Assembly: GCA_017519685.1 (NCBI GenBank)
Contig: JAFWRV010000001.1
Coordinates: 1-12,860, forward strand
Reading direction: 5' to 3'
DNA from: Clostridia bacterium
Lineage (GTDB): Bacteria; Bacillota; Clostridia; Oscillospirales; Acutalibacteraceae
DNA length: 12,860 bases
Shown: one piece after another, positions 1 to 6,672 of the stretch
Numbering within the stretch: position 1 is the first letter of the stretch
Layout: every line of letters begins with the position of its first letter
Position numbers and translations under genes: made by a program
Notes under the pieces: generated by a model
The model's input: only the letters and a program-made list of their open reading frames with translations
Told to the model about the DNA's origin: nothing
Database searches by the model: none

Positions 1-287
1 AACTGATTGATGAAACCGGATGACCAGGTCGTAGTGGCTCTGTAATTATTAGAGCCGCTCAGAACAACACCGGTCTGCGACGAGCTGCTGTCGTGCCAGA
101 CCAGATTAATATCCTGCGGCTGCGTGCTCGGCTGACCTCCGTTCCATCCGAGGTCTTCCCAGTATTTAATAACAGTAACGGGGATATTGTCGTCCGCAAA
201 AGCCGTGATCATTGTACCCACACCGCCGGACATAATCATCGTAAGTGTAAGCAGCAGTGCCAGGTACTTCCTGAAAGTCTTTTTCAT
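1..287 (-). CDS. Secreted Cna-B-domain surface protein, N-terminal part (partial)
   Basis: This is the 5' end of a minus-strand gene that leaves the window at base 1; 95 codons are visible. The product starts MKKTFRKYLALLLTLTM, a classical signal peptide (basic n-region, hydrophobic core, AFA cleavage motif before Asp32). From about residue 37 the sequence (VTVIKYWED, then WNGGQPST, then LSGSNNYRAT) resembles the start of a Cna B-type domain, the immunoglobulin-like fold repeated in Gram-positive adhesins and pilins. It is therefore probably exported and perhaps wall-anchored, but any sortase signal lies outside the window. The ATG is supported by an AAAGGAG site ending 8 nt upstream. Transcription probably starts near 458 from the promoter at 465-493, which leaves an unusually long leader of about 170 nt. 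Confidence 0.8.
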   Translation of the reverse strand, partial: MKKTFRKYLALLLTLTMIMSGGVGTMITAFADDNIPVTVIKYWEDLGWNGGQPSTQPQDINLVWHDSSSSQTGVVLSGSNNYRATTTWSSGFINQ

Positions 288-331
288 TTTGTCTGCTCCT
301 TTCATAAATAAGTGTCCGCTCGTCTGTTTAA

Positions 332-360
332 GGCACCGTTTACCGTTACGAAACGGTGCC
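332..360 (-). promoter_or_regulatory. Perfect 10-bp hairpin in the leader of the Cna-B gene
   Basis: GGCACCGTTT (332-341) and AAACGGTGCC (351-360) are perfectly complementary around a 9-nt loop. The hairpin lies in the predicted 5' untranslated region of the minus-strand surface-protein gene. No run of T follows it on either strand, so it is not an ordinary intrinsic terminator. It could stabilise the mRNA or be part of a leader control device. I could not match it to a riboswitch class. Confidence 0.6.
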
Positions 361-364
361 GGGC

Positions 365-379
365 TCAATACAAAATCAT
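365..379 (-). CDS. Possible four-codon leader ORF (MILY) in the Cna-B leader
   Basis: On the minus strand a strong GGAGGG (391-386) stands 6 nt before ATG ATT TTG TAT TGA. The stop codon ends 4 nt before the perfect hairpin at 332-360. The arrangement resembles an uptake- or attenuation-type leader peptide, but four codons are very few and there is no visible alternative pairing, so coincidence is quite possible. Confidence 0.25.
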   Translation of the reverse strand: MILY

Positions 380-464
380 AACCGTCCCTCCGCAAGTTAA
401 AGCAATCAATTTAATTCGTTTGCGTTTCTTAATATTAAAGTAATATATTAAAAACTACATAATA

Positions 465-493
465 ATTAAATCATAAACCATATAGTTTGTCAA
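465..493 (-). promoter_or_regulatory. Sigma-A promoter of the Cna-B gene
   Basis: On the minus strand TTGACA (493-488), a 17-bp spacer and TTTAAT (470-465) form a good vegetative promoter. Transcription would begin near 458. It lies downstream of the hydrolase terminator (562-589), so the surface-protein gene has its own transcript. Confidence 0.7.
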
Positions 494-561
494 CAAAAAT
501 GTACAAATTTTGTTCACAATTTCTTGATTATTTATCTATAAACATACAAAGTGCACAAAAA

Positions 562-589
562 AAAATACCTGCCGTGTTTGGCAGGTATT
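562..589 (-). terminator. Intrinsic terminator of the alpha/beta hydrolase gene
   Basis: AATACCTGCC (564-573) and GGCAGGTATT (580-589) pair perfectly around a 6-nt loop. Read on the minus strand the stem is followed by a long run of T (complement of the A tract at 557-565). It lies 18 nt after the stop codon of the minus-strand hydrolase. Confidence 0.9.
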
Positions 590-607
590 AATACTATTTC
601 AGGGCTG

Positions 608-1585
608 TTATCCCTTAAGAAACGCCTCAATAGTCTGAAGATATTTCAGCACCGTGGCATCTACCGAAGCGTATATTTCGTGACGGCTGTTTTCAAATTT
701 CTCAAGTCTGCCGTCGGGAATGAGTTTTATGAATTCATCTTCCCTTTCGCTCACAACGCTTCCGTCCTCTTCCGGCTGGCAGAGGAGCACCGGGCAGGTT
801 ATATTTTTACACCTTGCCGGGTCCAGATTTTTCTTGGCGACAAGCACGGATTCCTTAACCCAGTTATATGACGCCGCGGAGGTCTGAAGCAGAGGGTCGG
901 CGATACGCTTCGCGTTATAATAGTCAAATCTCGCCTTGCTTGTATCATTGCTGTCCTCATAGGTTCTGTCGGGATCGAAGCCCTTGTGGACAAAGACCTT
1001 TCCGTCGCGCTTTCCGAGCGCCATGAACGCGCCGGTCATGGCAAGAGTAACCGCGGGAGGAATCGGCATTTTCGCCTCAATCATCGGAGCGGTGAGAACC
1101 GCCTTGTCAAATGTGTCATTATATGTCTGAAGATACTGAACCGCGATGGCTCCGCCCATTGAATGAGCGTAAAGGTAAAGCGGTCTGCTCCCCGCTGCCG
1201 GCTTTACAACGGAGGTGATAAAGCATCTCAGATCCTCAACATAATCCGTGAATTTCCGTATTGTTACGACCTGGGGATCACCGGGATTATATCTGAACGA
1301 TTTACCGTGGCCGCGATTGTCAACGGCAAAAACGGAAAAGCCCATTTTCAGGAAATTATATACCATTTCACGGAATTTCTCCGCGCTTTCGGTGAAGCCG
1401 TGAACTATAACCACAACGGCTGTGTCTTCGGGTCTCAGATATTGCTCATAATGAATACCGTTTCCGTCAAAGCCCTTGAAGAAATCTTCCTTCCTGATCT
1501 GCGCAAGCTCCGGCTCGACAATGTTTTTCATGGTTTCAGCATAGTTTTCTTCGCTGACGGGCAGGGATTGAATGTTAAGTGTCAA
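608..1585 (-). CDS. Alpha/beta hydrolase, monoglyceride lipase / lysophospholipase type
   Basis: The 325-residue product is a Hydrolase_4 (serine aminopeptidase S33) family protein, like bacterial monoacylglycerol lipases and PldB-type lysophospholipases. Visible are the oxyanion-hole segment VIVHGF (His62-Gly63), NRGHGKS, the nucleophile elbow AHSMGG (Ser142), the acid in PEEDGSVV (Asp274) and the catalytic SRHE (His302). There is no signal peptide, so it is probably cytoplasmic. I chose the TTG start at 1585: an AGGAG site lies 9-10 nt upstream, and the promoter at 1608-1636 puts the transcription start near 1601. The in-frame ATG at 1609 overlaps the -10 box and has no ribosome site. The gene is monocistronic and ends in the terminator at 562-589. 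Family assignment is secure; the substrate (probably short or medium acyl glycerides) is inferred. Confidence 0.87.
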   Translation of the reverse strand: MTLNIQSLPVSEENYAETMKNIVEPELAQIRKEDFFKGFDGNGIHYEQYLRPEDTAVVVIVHGFTESAEKFREMVYNFLKMGFSVFAVDNRGHGKSFRYNPGDPQVVTIRKFTDYVEDLRCFITSVVKPAAGSRPLYLYAHSMGGAIAVQYLQTYNDTFDKAVLTAPMIEAKMPIPPAVTLAMTGAFMALGKRDGKVFVHKGFDPDRTYEDSNDTSKARFDYYNAKRIADPLLQTSAASYNWVKESVLVAKKNLDPARCKNITCPVLLCQPEEDGSVVSEREDEFIKLIPDGRLEKFENSRHEIYASVDATVLKYLQTIEAFLKG

Positions 1586-1607
1586 GCAAATCACTCTCCT
1601 TTTTTTC

Positions 1608-1636
1608 ATTTTATCATATAAGAAAAGCAAAATCAA
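1608..1636 (-). promoter_or_regulatory. Promoter of the alpha/beta hydrolase gene
   Basis: On the minus strand TTGATT (1636-1631), 17 bp, TAAAAT (1613-1608). The predicted start near 1601 leaves only a short leader containing the AGGAG site, which fits translation from the TTG codon at 1585. Confidence 0.55.
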
Positions 1637-1676
1637 GGCAGGACACAAATCAGCGCCGGAAAAATCATTTAATGAA

Positions 1677-1705
1677 TTGATAAATACGGCGAAGCGTGGT
1701 ATAAT
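1677..1705 (+). promoter_or_regulatory. Sigma-A promoter of the 64-residue protein gene
   Basis: TTGATA (1677-1682), a 17-bp spacer and a perfect TATAAT (1700-1705). Transcription would start near 1712, with GGAGG at 1727-1731 as ribosome site. Confidence 0.8.
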
Positions 1706-1738
1706 AATATAAGAATTATCCGCACCGGAGGTACGCTT

Positions 1739-1933
1739 ATGGCTTCAAAATTAATAAAGGTTATCTGCTCTGTTTATGAAACAATGGTTAATCCCGATCA
1801 CATAATTGAAATCCGCAAGGTAACTCACGACAAATACAGAATTGAACTTCAGCGGGGTTCGGTGGAAGTTACATATAATGAATACACACGGATTATGGAT
1901 GTTCTCGGTATTCCGGAGGAAGAAAGAGTATAA
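1739..1933 (+). CDS. Small protein of unknown function, 64 residues
   Basis: I do not recognise this family. The product has 64 residues, no signal peptide, no membrane segment and no cysteine pair; its single Cys is at position 10. The alternation of hydrophobic and charged residues (HIIEIRKV, KYRIELQR, SVEVTYNEY) suggests two or three beta strands followed by a short C-terminal helix (YTRIMDVLG). Expression is well supported: promoter at 1677-1705, GGAGG 7 nt before the ATG, and a strong terminator at 1937-1985. That makes it an independent single-gene unit between divergent and convergent neighbours. It is probably cytoplasmic. It could be a small regulatory or accessory protein, but no role can be assigned from the sequence. 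Confidence 0.75.
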   Translation: MASKLIKVICSVYETMVNPDHIIEIRKVTHDKYRIELQRGSVEVTYNEYTRIMDVLGIPEEERV

Positions 1934-1936
1934 CAT

Positions 1937-1985
1937 AAGGCAGGTCAGAGCGGACGGTTGTCCGATGTGACCTGCCTTGTTTTTT
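1937..1985 (+). terminator. Intrinsic terminator of the 64-residue protein gene
   Basis: AAGGCAGGTCA (1937-1947) pairs with TGACCTGCCTT (1968-1978). Inside is a second stem, CGGAC (1951-1955) with GTCCG (1960-1964). A T run follows at 1980-1985. No T run follows on the minus strand, so it serves the plus strand; no separate terminator is evident for the convergent patatin gene. Confidence 0.9.
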
Positions 1986-2005
1986 ATTGATTATTTTTTG
2001 CGGTT

Positions 2006-2848
2006 TCAGCATTTTCCGATAAAACGGCGGATTGCCTGCGCGTCCCTGTATCCGTCGGTATATAAATCGTGCAGCGCTTTTCTGTCACGGGTAAGAGTGT
2101 TGATTCCGCGGCAGTCATCCGGCGCGATAACGAGGCATTTTCCTTCCTCCTGGAGTCTGAGAGCCTTCTTGACTCCCTCGTTATATTGCCTTGCGCTTTT
2201 CATCAGAGTTTCCGATATTTCTTTATTGAACGGCTTGATCGCCAGCCCCGCCCTTTTTTCCGGCTTGCCGCTTTTACGGTAACCTGTGGGCCTTGTCAGG
2301 ATAACAACGGTTTTGTCGCACCCGAGTTCAAGAGCGCGGTCAATCGGGACAGGATCGGAAACTCCGCCGTCATAAAACTCTCCGCCGTCAATTTTTACCG
2401 GCCTGCAGACAAGAGGAATACAGCAGGACGCTTTTATAACCGAGTAATCGTCAAACGGGATATCCTGCATTGAAAAATAATGAGGGCATCCTGTACCGGT
2501 ATCGGTCGCCACAAAATTCAGTATTCCGTCATAACCCGACGCTTCTTTGTAATCAAGCGGATTTTCTCCGCCGCTTTGCGAAAGAGTGCCGTATATATAA
2601 TTGAGGTCAATATATGAGCCGCTTTTCAGAAAATTCTCCGCGCTCATATATTCCTTTCTGAAAGCGTAGTCGTGATAGAACGAATATGTTCTGCCTCTCT
2701 GATTCGCGGCGTATGTTATCAGATTGGCGCTCCCGGCGGAAACGCCTATGCAGCAGTCGAATTTAATGCTGTCGTCAAGACACCTGTCAAGAACCCCTGC
2801 GCCGTAAATTCCGCGGAGCCCGCCGCCTGTATCAATTATTCCCGTCAT
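2006..2848 (-). CDS. Patatin-like phospholipase
   Basis: The 280-residue protein has every hallmark of the bacterial patatin family (YjjU/RssA-like acyl hydrolases): the glycine-rich oxyanion segment DTGGGLRG (residues 6-13), the nucleophile elbow GVSAG with Ser37, and the Asp of the Ser-Asp dyad in FYDGG (Asp160). The family hydrolyses acyl esters of phospholipids or other lipids using a dyad rather than a triad. There is no signal peptide, so it is probably cytoplasmic or peripheral to the membrane. The ATG is preceded by GGAG at 7 nt and by a promoter at 2886-2914. The gene stands alone, converging on the small-protein gene at 1739-1933. The length is normal for a single-domain YjjU-type protein. 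The physiological substrate is unknown. Confidence 0.9.
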   Translation of the reverse strand: MTGIIDTGGGLRGIYGAGVLDRCLDDSIKFDCCIGVSAGSANLITYAANQRGRTYSFYHDYAFRKEYMSAENFLKSGSYIDLNYIYGTLSQSGGENPLDYKEASGYDGILNFVATDTGTGCPHYFSMQDIPFDDYSVIKASCCIPLVCRPVKIDGGEFYDGGVSDPVPIDRALELGCDKTVVILTRPTGYRKSGKPEKRAGLAIKPFNKEISETLMKSARQYNEGVKKALRLQEEGKCLVIAPDDCRGINTLTRDRKALHDLYTDGYRDAQAIRRFIGKC

Positions 2849-2885
2849 AATAATCTCCGTTTGGCAATGATATTAATGATATATA

Positions 2886-2914
2886 ATTGTATAATTTAAT
2901 TATTAACAAATCAA
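2886..2914 (-). promoter_or_regulatory. Promoter of the patatin gene
   Basis: On the minus strand TTGATT (2914-2909), 17 bp, TACAAT (2891-2886), in an AT-rich stretch upstream of the ribosome site GGAG. The same box sequences and spacing recur upstream of the XRE gene at 12314-12342. Confidence 0.7.
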
Positions 2915-2957
2915 CACGTTTTCATTTCGGATTTTAAACAGGAGCGGCATAAGAAAG

Positions 2958-2997
2958 AATAACAGGACTTTCCCGAAACCGGGAAAGCCCTGTTATT
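2958..2997 (-). terminator. Intrinsic terminator of the lipoprotein-kinase operon
   Basis: AATAACAGG (2958-2966) and CTTTCCCG (2968-2975) pair with CGGGAAAG (2980-2987) and CCTGTTATT (2989-2997), with one A-C mismatch and a 4-nt loop. On the minus strand it lies 18 nt after the kinase stop codon and is followed by a T-rich TTCTTTCTTA tract. Confidence 0.85.
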
Positions 2998-3015
2998 TTA
3001 ATAACTTCGTTTTTC

Positions 3016-3933
3016 TTATTTTTTGATAAATTCATAAAGCAGGGAATCGCCGGAAAGATTGCTTTTGTCAATCTCGGTAAACAGTTCCAGACTTTTGCGC
3101 AGATTCTCCGCCCAGTCTCCGAATTCGCCGTCCTCGGCTTCCTTCAGAAGCTTTTTCGCTTCCGGGGCAAGCAATCCGATTTCACAGGGGTGGAAGGTGT
3201 CAAGCCGTATATCCGCGTGATCGCGGAACGGGAAAATGTATTTTTCCTCTCCCCTGCATACGCTGTCCCAGTTATCAAGCGTTTCGTCCGCTCCGGTATT
3301 TCTGAAATTGCGGTCCCGGACAAGCCGTCTGATAAGACGCAAATCTCTCTTTTTAAGTATGACGGAGCCGTCGCGCGCGTGAATTCTCGATGAAACATTG
3401 ACATAAACCTTTGCCATTGCTTCATTAGGCAGGCAGTTAGTTATCAGCGGATTCAGCCCGTGTATGCCCTCAACAATAATCGCGCAGTCATCGTCAAGCT
3501 TGATGTGATTCGCGTTTTCAATTCTGAGGTGTTTTGAAAAATCAAATTTCGGAAGATTGCTTTCGCCTTTGACAATAAGCTCATAAAAACATTTTTCTAT
3601 CAGACTGAGGTCCAGCGCCGCGATGCTCTCAAAATCGTATGAGCCGTCTTCATTGAGCGGATATTTGTCATAATCCACCAGATAAAAATCATCGAGTGAA
3701 ACAGTGTGGGTGCTGATTCCCCTCTCCTCGAGGTCTGCCTCGAGCAGGCTTGCGGTTGTGGTTTTTCCGCTCGAGCTGGGACCCGCGAGCATAATGATTT
3801 TTTTGCGCTTATCCGCAAGCAGATCGGCGGCTTTTTCAACCGACAGAAGGTAGTTTTCACTGCTCTGACGGACAAATGTTCCGGGGTCCGCTTTCGCCGA
3901 AGCGTTGATTAAGTCAAGATAATATTTCGCCAT
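3016..3933 (-). CDS. Uridine-kinase-like nucleoside kinase (P-loop)
   Basis: The 305-residue product is a P-loop kinase of the uridine kinase / phosphoribulokinase family. It shows Walker A GPSSSGKTT (residues 51-59), the substrate-side DDFY (81-84), a Walker-B-like IIVEGIHG (152-159) and an arginine-rich lid (KKRDLRLIRRLVRDR, 194-208). Family members phosphorylate uridine or cytidine with ATP or GTP in pyrimidine salvage. At 305 residues it is longer than canonical Udk (about 210) but lacks the N-terminal TGS-like half of the roughly 550-residue clostridial version, so it corresponds to that protein's kinase half. The ATG follows the lipoprotein stop by 6 nt and has only a weak ribosome site (GGGAT), suggesting translational coupling. 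The family is secure; the substrate is inferred. Confidence 0.87.
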   Translation of the reverse strand: MAKYYLDLINASAKADPGTFVRQSSENYLLSVEKAADLLADKRKKIIMLAGPSSSGKTTTASLLEADLEERGISTHTVSLDDFYLVDYDKYPLNEDGSYDFESIAALDLSLIEKCFYELIVKGESNLPKFDFSKHLRIENANHIKLDDDCAIIVEGIHGLNPLITNCLPNEAMAKVYVNVSSRIHARDGSVILKKRDLRLIRRLVRDRNFRNTGADETLDNWDSVCRGEEKYIFPFRDHADIRLDTFHPCEIGLLAPEAKKLLKEAEDGEFGDWAENLRKSLELFTEIDKSNLSGDSLLYEFIKK

Positions 3934-3939
3934 AATTTA

Positions 3940-5385
3940 TCATCCCATTATATTAGTATAGCAAACAGTGTAATCAATTCCGTCGCCGGGATACTTGTAT
4001 TCCTTTGTCATTTCATCGTTTGCCCAGAGATTGTAATCGCTGTAACCGAAAGGAACAACTTCTATATTATAAGGTACTTCGACCGTAAACCTGCCGTCAA
4101 CTTCTCCGTTTTCGGTGCCGAGATGACTGATGACGTTGACTTTCCTCATGGGATGCTCATCCCAACCCATAGTAAAGTCATAGGTGTCAACCTCTCCGCC
4201 GTAATTTACCTCCAGAATTGTTTCGTAATCTCCGCCTTCGTTCCAGACGGCCTTCTGAAGGGAAAGGTCGCTCTTTTTCACTTCATAGTAACTTGAGTAT
4301 TCGTCATTATCCGCATAGTAGTTTCTGATTCTGAAAGTATAGAGCTCGCCCTTTTCGCGGACATCGTAAATCTGACCTATATCAAACAGGAAACTGATGT
4401 CTTTTTCAAGAGCGTTCCCATTGTTTTCACCGTTTACGGTTTCCGGGTCTCCGCAATAAATTTCCGCGATATAGTGCGCGTCGGAATAAGTCAGGTTATA
4501 GTTTTCATAGCTGAAATAAAATTCTTTTCCGCCGTCGGGATCCATCTGATATCCGTTTGAAACAATGTGTCCGTTCCAACGGTAATAATAATACTCATTG
4601 CCTCCGCCGACGCTGTAATTCCTCTTTGTCATAACGGATTTATAATTATCAAGCAGCACGGAAAGCCTGTTTGCTTCGATAAGATTCTCAAGCTTGAAAT
4701 CCGAGCCCCATTCGCTCGCTCCCTTAACCTCCGGCAGTTCGATATGTCTTAAAAGATACGGGAAAGCGGGTGATGCGGTATCCGATTTGATGAACAGATA
4801 TTTATAATCCTCGCTCGTATCGTTTTCCGGGTCGGTAATGTTAACGGTTATCATCGACCTTGCTTCCGCATCCTGCTCGAGAACTCCGTCATAATTTTCG
4901 GGATACTCGGCTGTAATCTCAAGGTTGCCGAAATAGTCCTGATAATTCTTGACATAAAGCGGGAAATAGTAAACAACATCGTTGCCCTTTACGCCCTTTT
5001 CTATTACGCCCGCGTTTACGCTTGAGTTCAGATCAAACGCGTCATTTTCGGGGCGGATGGCGTGCTGAATTGACATTACCTCGCTCTCGGTCAGGTAATC
5101 GTGCCCTCCCGCGAGACTTTTACGCGCGCAGTACCAGCCGAGCACTTCATTGATACACGTAGCATGGTCGAGATATTCTTCCGAATCGAGAAACCTCATG
5201 GCAATTGAGGTCGCGATTGCAAGATCCTCGGTCCCCTCTCTGAATGACGGCATATTAACAGCTTTATCGGTATCTGTTGCGGTTGCGTCGGTTTTTGTGG
5301 CTGTGTTTCCCCCGCTGTCTTTCCCGCATGAAGCAAGAGAAAAAAGTAAAACAATCGCAAGAAACAATGCCGCGGCTCTTTTCAT
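3940..5385 (-). CDS. Lipoprotein of unknown function
   Basis: The 481-residue product starts MKRAAALFLAIVLLFSLASC, a type II signal peptide with lipobox LASC, so Cys20 should be lipidated and the protein displayed on the outer face of the membrane. A short low-complexity linker rich in Asp, Thr and Lys follows (about residues 21-43). The remainder is rich in Tyr, Asp, Glu and Asn, with several likely beta-strand stretches, and resembles no family I can name. It could be a sensor, a binding protein or a beta-rich scaffold. The ATG has an excellent GGAGGG site 6 nt upstream and a near-consensus promoter at 5428-5456. It is the first gene of a two-gene operon with the downstream kinase, a pairing with no obvious functional logic. 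Confidence 0.85.
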   Translation of the reverse strand: MKRAAALFLAIVLLFSLASCGKDSGGNTATKTDATATDTDKAVNMPSFREGTEDLAIATSIAMRFLDSEEYLDHATCINEVLGWYCARKSLAGGHDYLTESEVMSIQHAIRPENDAFDLNSSVNAGVIEKGVKGNDVVYYFPLYVKNYQDYFGNLEITAEYPENYDGVLEQDAEARSMITVNITDPENDTSEDYKYLFIKSDTASPAFPYLLRHIELPEVKGASEWGSDFKLENLIEANRLSVLLDNYKSVMTKRNYSVGGGNEYYYYRWNGHIVSNGYQMDPDGGKEFYFSYENYNLTYSDAHYIAEIYCGDPETVNGENNGNALEKDISFLFDIGQIYDVREKGELYTFRIRNYYADNDEYSSYYEVKKSDLSLQKAVWNEGGDYETILEVNYGGEVDTYDFTMGWDEHPMRKVNVISHLGTENGEVDGRFTVEVPYNIEVVPFGYSDYNLWANDEMTKEYKYPGDGIDYTVCYTNIMG

Positions 5386-5427
5386 AACAATCCCTCCGGT
5401 ATTATGATAATTAAGGTCTGTAATTAC

Positions 5428-5456
5428 AGTTTAATACCAAAACCGTTTAATGTCAA
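5428..5456 (-). promoter_or_regulatory. Promoter of the lipoprotein-kinase operon
   Basis: On the minus strand TTGACA (5456-5451), 17 bp, TAAACT (5433-5428). It is divergent from the tRNA promoter at 5512-5540. Confidence 0.75.
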
Positions 5457-5511
5457 TAAATATTACACCGCCCGTTCACAAAAATAATTATTATCATAAT
5501 TAAAAAAACTG

Positions 5512-5540
5512 TTGACAAATCGAAAACTTTCTAATATAAT
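5512..5540 (+). promoter_or_regulatory. Perfect consensus promoter of the tRNA operon
   Basis: TTGACA (5512-5517), exactly 17 bp, TATAAT (5535-5540), the full sigma-A consensus, as expected for a highly expressed stable-RNA operon. Transcription would begin near 5547, about 22 nt before the mature 5' end of tRNA-Met. Confidence 0.95.
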
Positions 5541-5568
5541 AAGTAGGCGCTTTACGGAAGCGGTAAAT

Positions 5569-5644
5569 GGCGGAATAGCTCAGTGGCTAGAGCACTCGGT
5601 TCATACCCGGGGTGTCGGCGGTTCAAATCCACCTTCCGCTACCA
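5569..5644 (+). tRNA. tRNA-Met (CAT), elongator type
   Basis: It folds as a cloverleaf with acceptor GGCGGAA/TTCCGCT (G1-U72 wobble), D stem GCTC/GAGC, anticodon stem CTCGG/CCGGG, loop TTCATAC with anticodon CAT at 5602-5604, and encoded CCA. The first base pair is G-U rather than the C-A mismatch of initiators, and the three consecutive G-C anticodon-stem pairs of initiators are absent. Acceptor and anticodon arm resemble the Bacillus elongator tRNA-Met as I know it. The T stem GGCGG/CCACC contains a C-A mismatch (5619 with 5631). It shares a transcript with tRNA-Glu. Confidence 0.95.
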
Positions 5645-5649
5645 TATAA

Positions 5650-5724
5650 GGCCCGGTGGTCAAGCGGCTAAGACACCGCCCTTTCACGGCGGTAACACGA
5701 GTTCGATTCTCGTCCGGGTCACCA
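5650..5724 (+). tRNA. tRNA-Glu (TTC)
   Basis: Cloverleaf with acceptor GGCCCGG/CCGGGTC, anticodon stem CCGCC/GGCGG, loop CTTTCAC with anticodon TTC at 5683-5685, T arm ACGAG/CTCGT, and encoded CCA. It begins 5 nt after the CCA of tRNA-Met, so the two are co-transcribed and processed from one precursor. Confidence 0.97.
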
Positions 5725-5731
5725 AACGCAC

Positions 5732-5785
5732 ATAACTCGAACTTATTTCAAATCGGAAATACGTTCGGGTTATTTGTTTTTATTT
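5732..5785 (+). terminator. Terminator of the tRNA operon
   Basis: ATAACTCGAAC (5732-5742) pairs with GTTCGGGTTAT (5763-5773) with one G-T wobble. An inner stem ATTTC/GAAAT extends it, and a T-rich tract follows to 5785. Confidence 0.88.
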
Positions 5786-5836
5786 AAAGATTTAATAATT
5801 ATCATTCATCCAGTTACACTTTTGCAATATTGTTTT

Positions 5837-5870
5837 TCCCTGTTACAGCCCGCTGTGACAGGGATTTTTT
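5837..5870 (+). terminator. Orphan intrinsic terminator at the left edge of the mobile element
   Basis: TCCCTGT (5837-5843) and ACAG (5845-5848) pair with CTGT (5853-5856) and ACAGGGA (5858-5864) around loop CCCG, followed by six T. It is a strong plus-strand terminator with no gene between it and the preceding tRNA terminator. It may be a tail left from a displaced gene, a second stop for the tRNA transcript, or an insulator at the element edge. Confidence 0.8.
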
Positions 5871-5907
5871 ATTGTCCGTATTTTCGTACTTTGTTTCTGT
5901 TAGACTA

Positions 5908-6672
5908 GGCAAGGTTAAAGAAGTTATCCATCAGGTAAGCGCGAGCAAGAAGTGGGCGTCTTCTCCCGCCGTTGATGAAAACGGGAATGTAATTCTTAAC
6001 AAAAACGGCAAACCCGTTCTGAAGAAATCCTATTCCAAGTTACAGGATGATATCTTCGCCGGAATGAGAAGTATGGGATATACCGACATTGAGCGCGGAG
6101 AGAAAAACAGCGGCGAGGAACACTTATCCGTTACTCAGTTCAAGATTATGCAGGAAGAGGAAACATTATCCGCTCTTGAAGAGAAGGATAAAACTCTTAC
6201 GGCAAAAATTGATGAGGAGGAGAAGAAAACAGAAATAATTGCCAAGAAGGCAGCAAAAATCAAAGGCATGATTAATGAAGAATTTCCGGATGCCGAGGAA
6301 TTGCTGCCCTATCCGAAAACAATTGAAACGGCAGGCGCATACAGAAAAAGAATTATGCCGATAGTTGCCAAGATAATTGATAAGGCAAGAACGCTGTTTT
6401 CACACAACTTCCAACTGCAATCAAAACTCAAAAGAGCAAATGACGAGATTGACCGAAAACAGAGCAGAATCAACAATCTTGAAGAACGTCTAAAATCCAA
6501 AGACGATGAAATGAAACCCTATAAGGACAGAGCAGGCAAATACAATATTCTGATTCAGGGCTTCGGTGAGGCAAGTGTAACCGCTCTGCTCGAAAAAGCC
6601 CGTGAAAATCTCCGCATTGAAACCGAAAGGCGAAGAGCCGAAAGACAACACAAACATTACTATGAGAGGTAA
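5908..6672 (+). pseudogene. Mob/Pre (MobV-type) relaxase, C-terminal fragment
   Basis: About 254 codons remain of a plasmid recombination/mobilization protein. Recognisable are the region after the catalytic His cluster (VSASKKW, then LQDDIFAGM, MGYTDIERGE and EEHLSV), which in this family follows the HxHxxF-PV metal-binding motif, and then a long charged coiled-coil tail rich in Glu, Lys and Arg. The N-terminal half with the HUH catalytic motifs is absent. The open frame can be followed upstream to 5830, but that part reads through a terminator hairpin and is not relaxase-like. No credible ribosome site precedes an in-frame ATG, so it is probably not translated. The intact protein would nick oriT to start conjugative mobilization; this fragment cannot. 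Confidence 0.75.

Noticed and set aside
288..458. Known riboswitch in the Cna-B leader
   Set aside because: I compared it from memory with c-di-GMP-I and c-di-GMP-II consensus elements, and the conserved nucleotides are not there.
1163..1621. 152-codon open frame on the plus strand
   Set aside because: It is opposite the well-supported alpha/beta hydrolase and has no family similarity or expression signals.
1609..1648. Longer N-terminus for the alpha/beta hydrolase (ATG at 1609 or 1648)
   Set aside because: Both ATGs lie in or upstream of the predicted -10 box and lack a ribosome site, while the TTG at 1585 has a good AGGAG in place.
5830..5907. Coding sequence upstream of the relaxase fragment
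   Set aside because: The frame is open by chance but runs through a strong terminator hairpin and shows no relaxase motifs, so it was not included in the gene.
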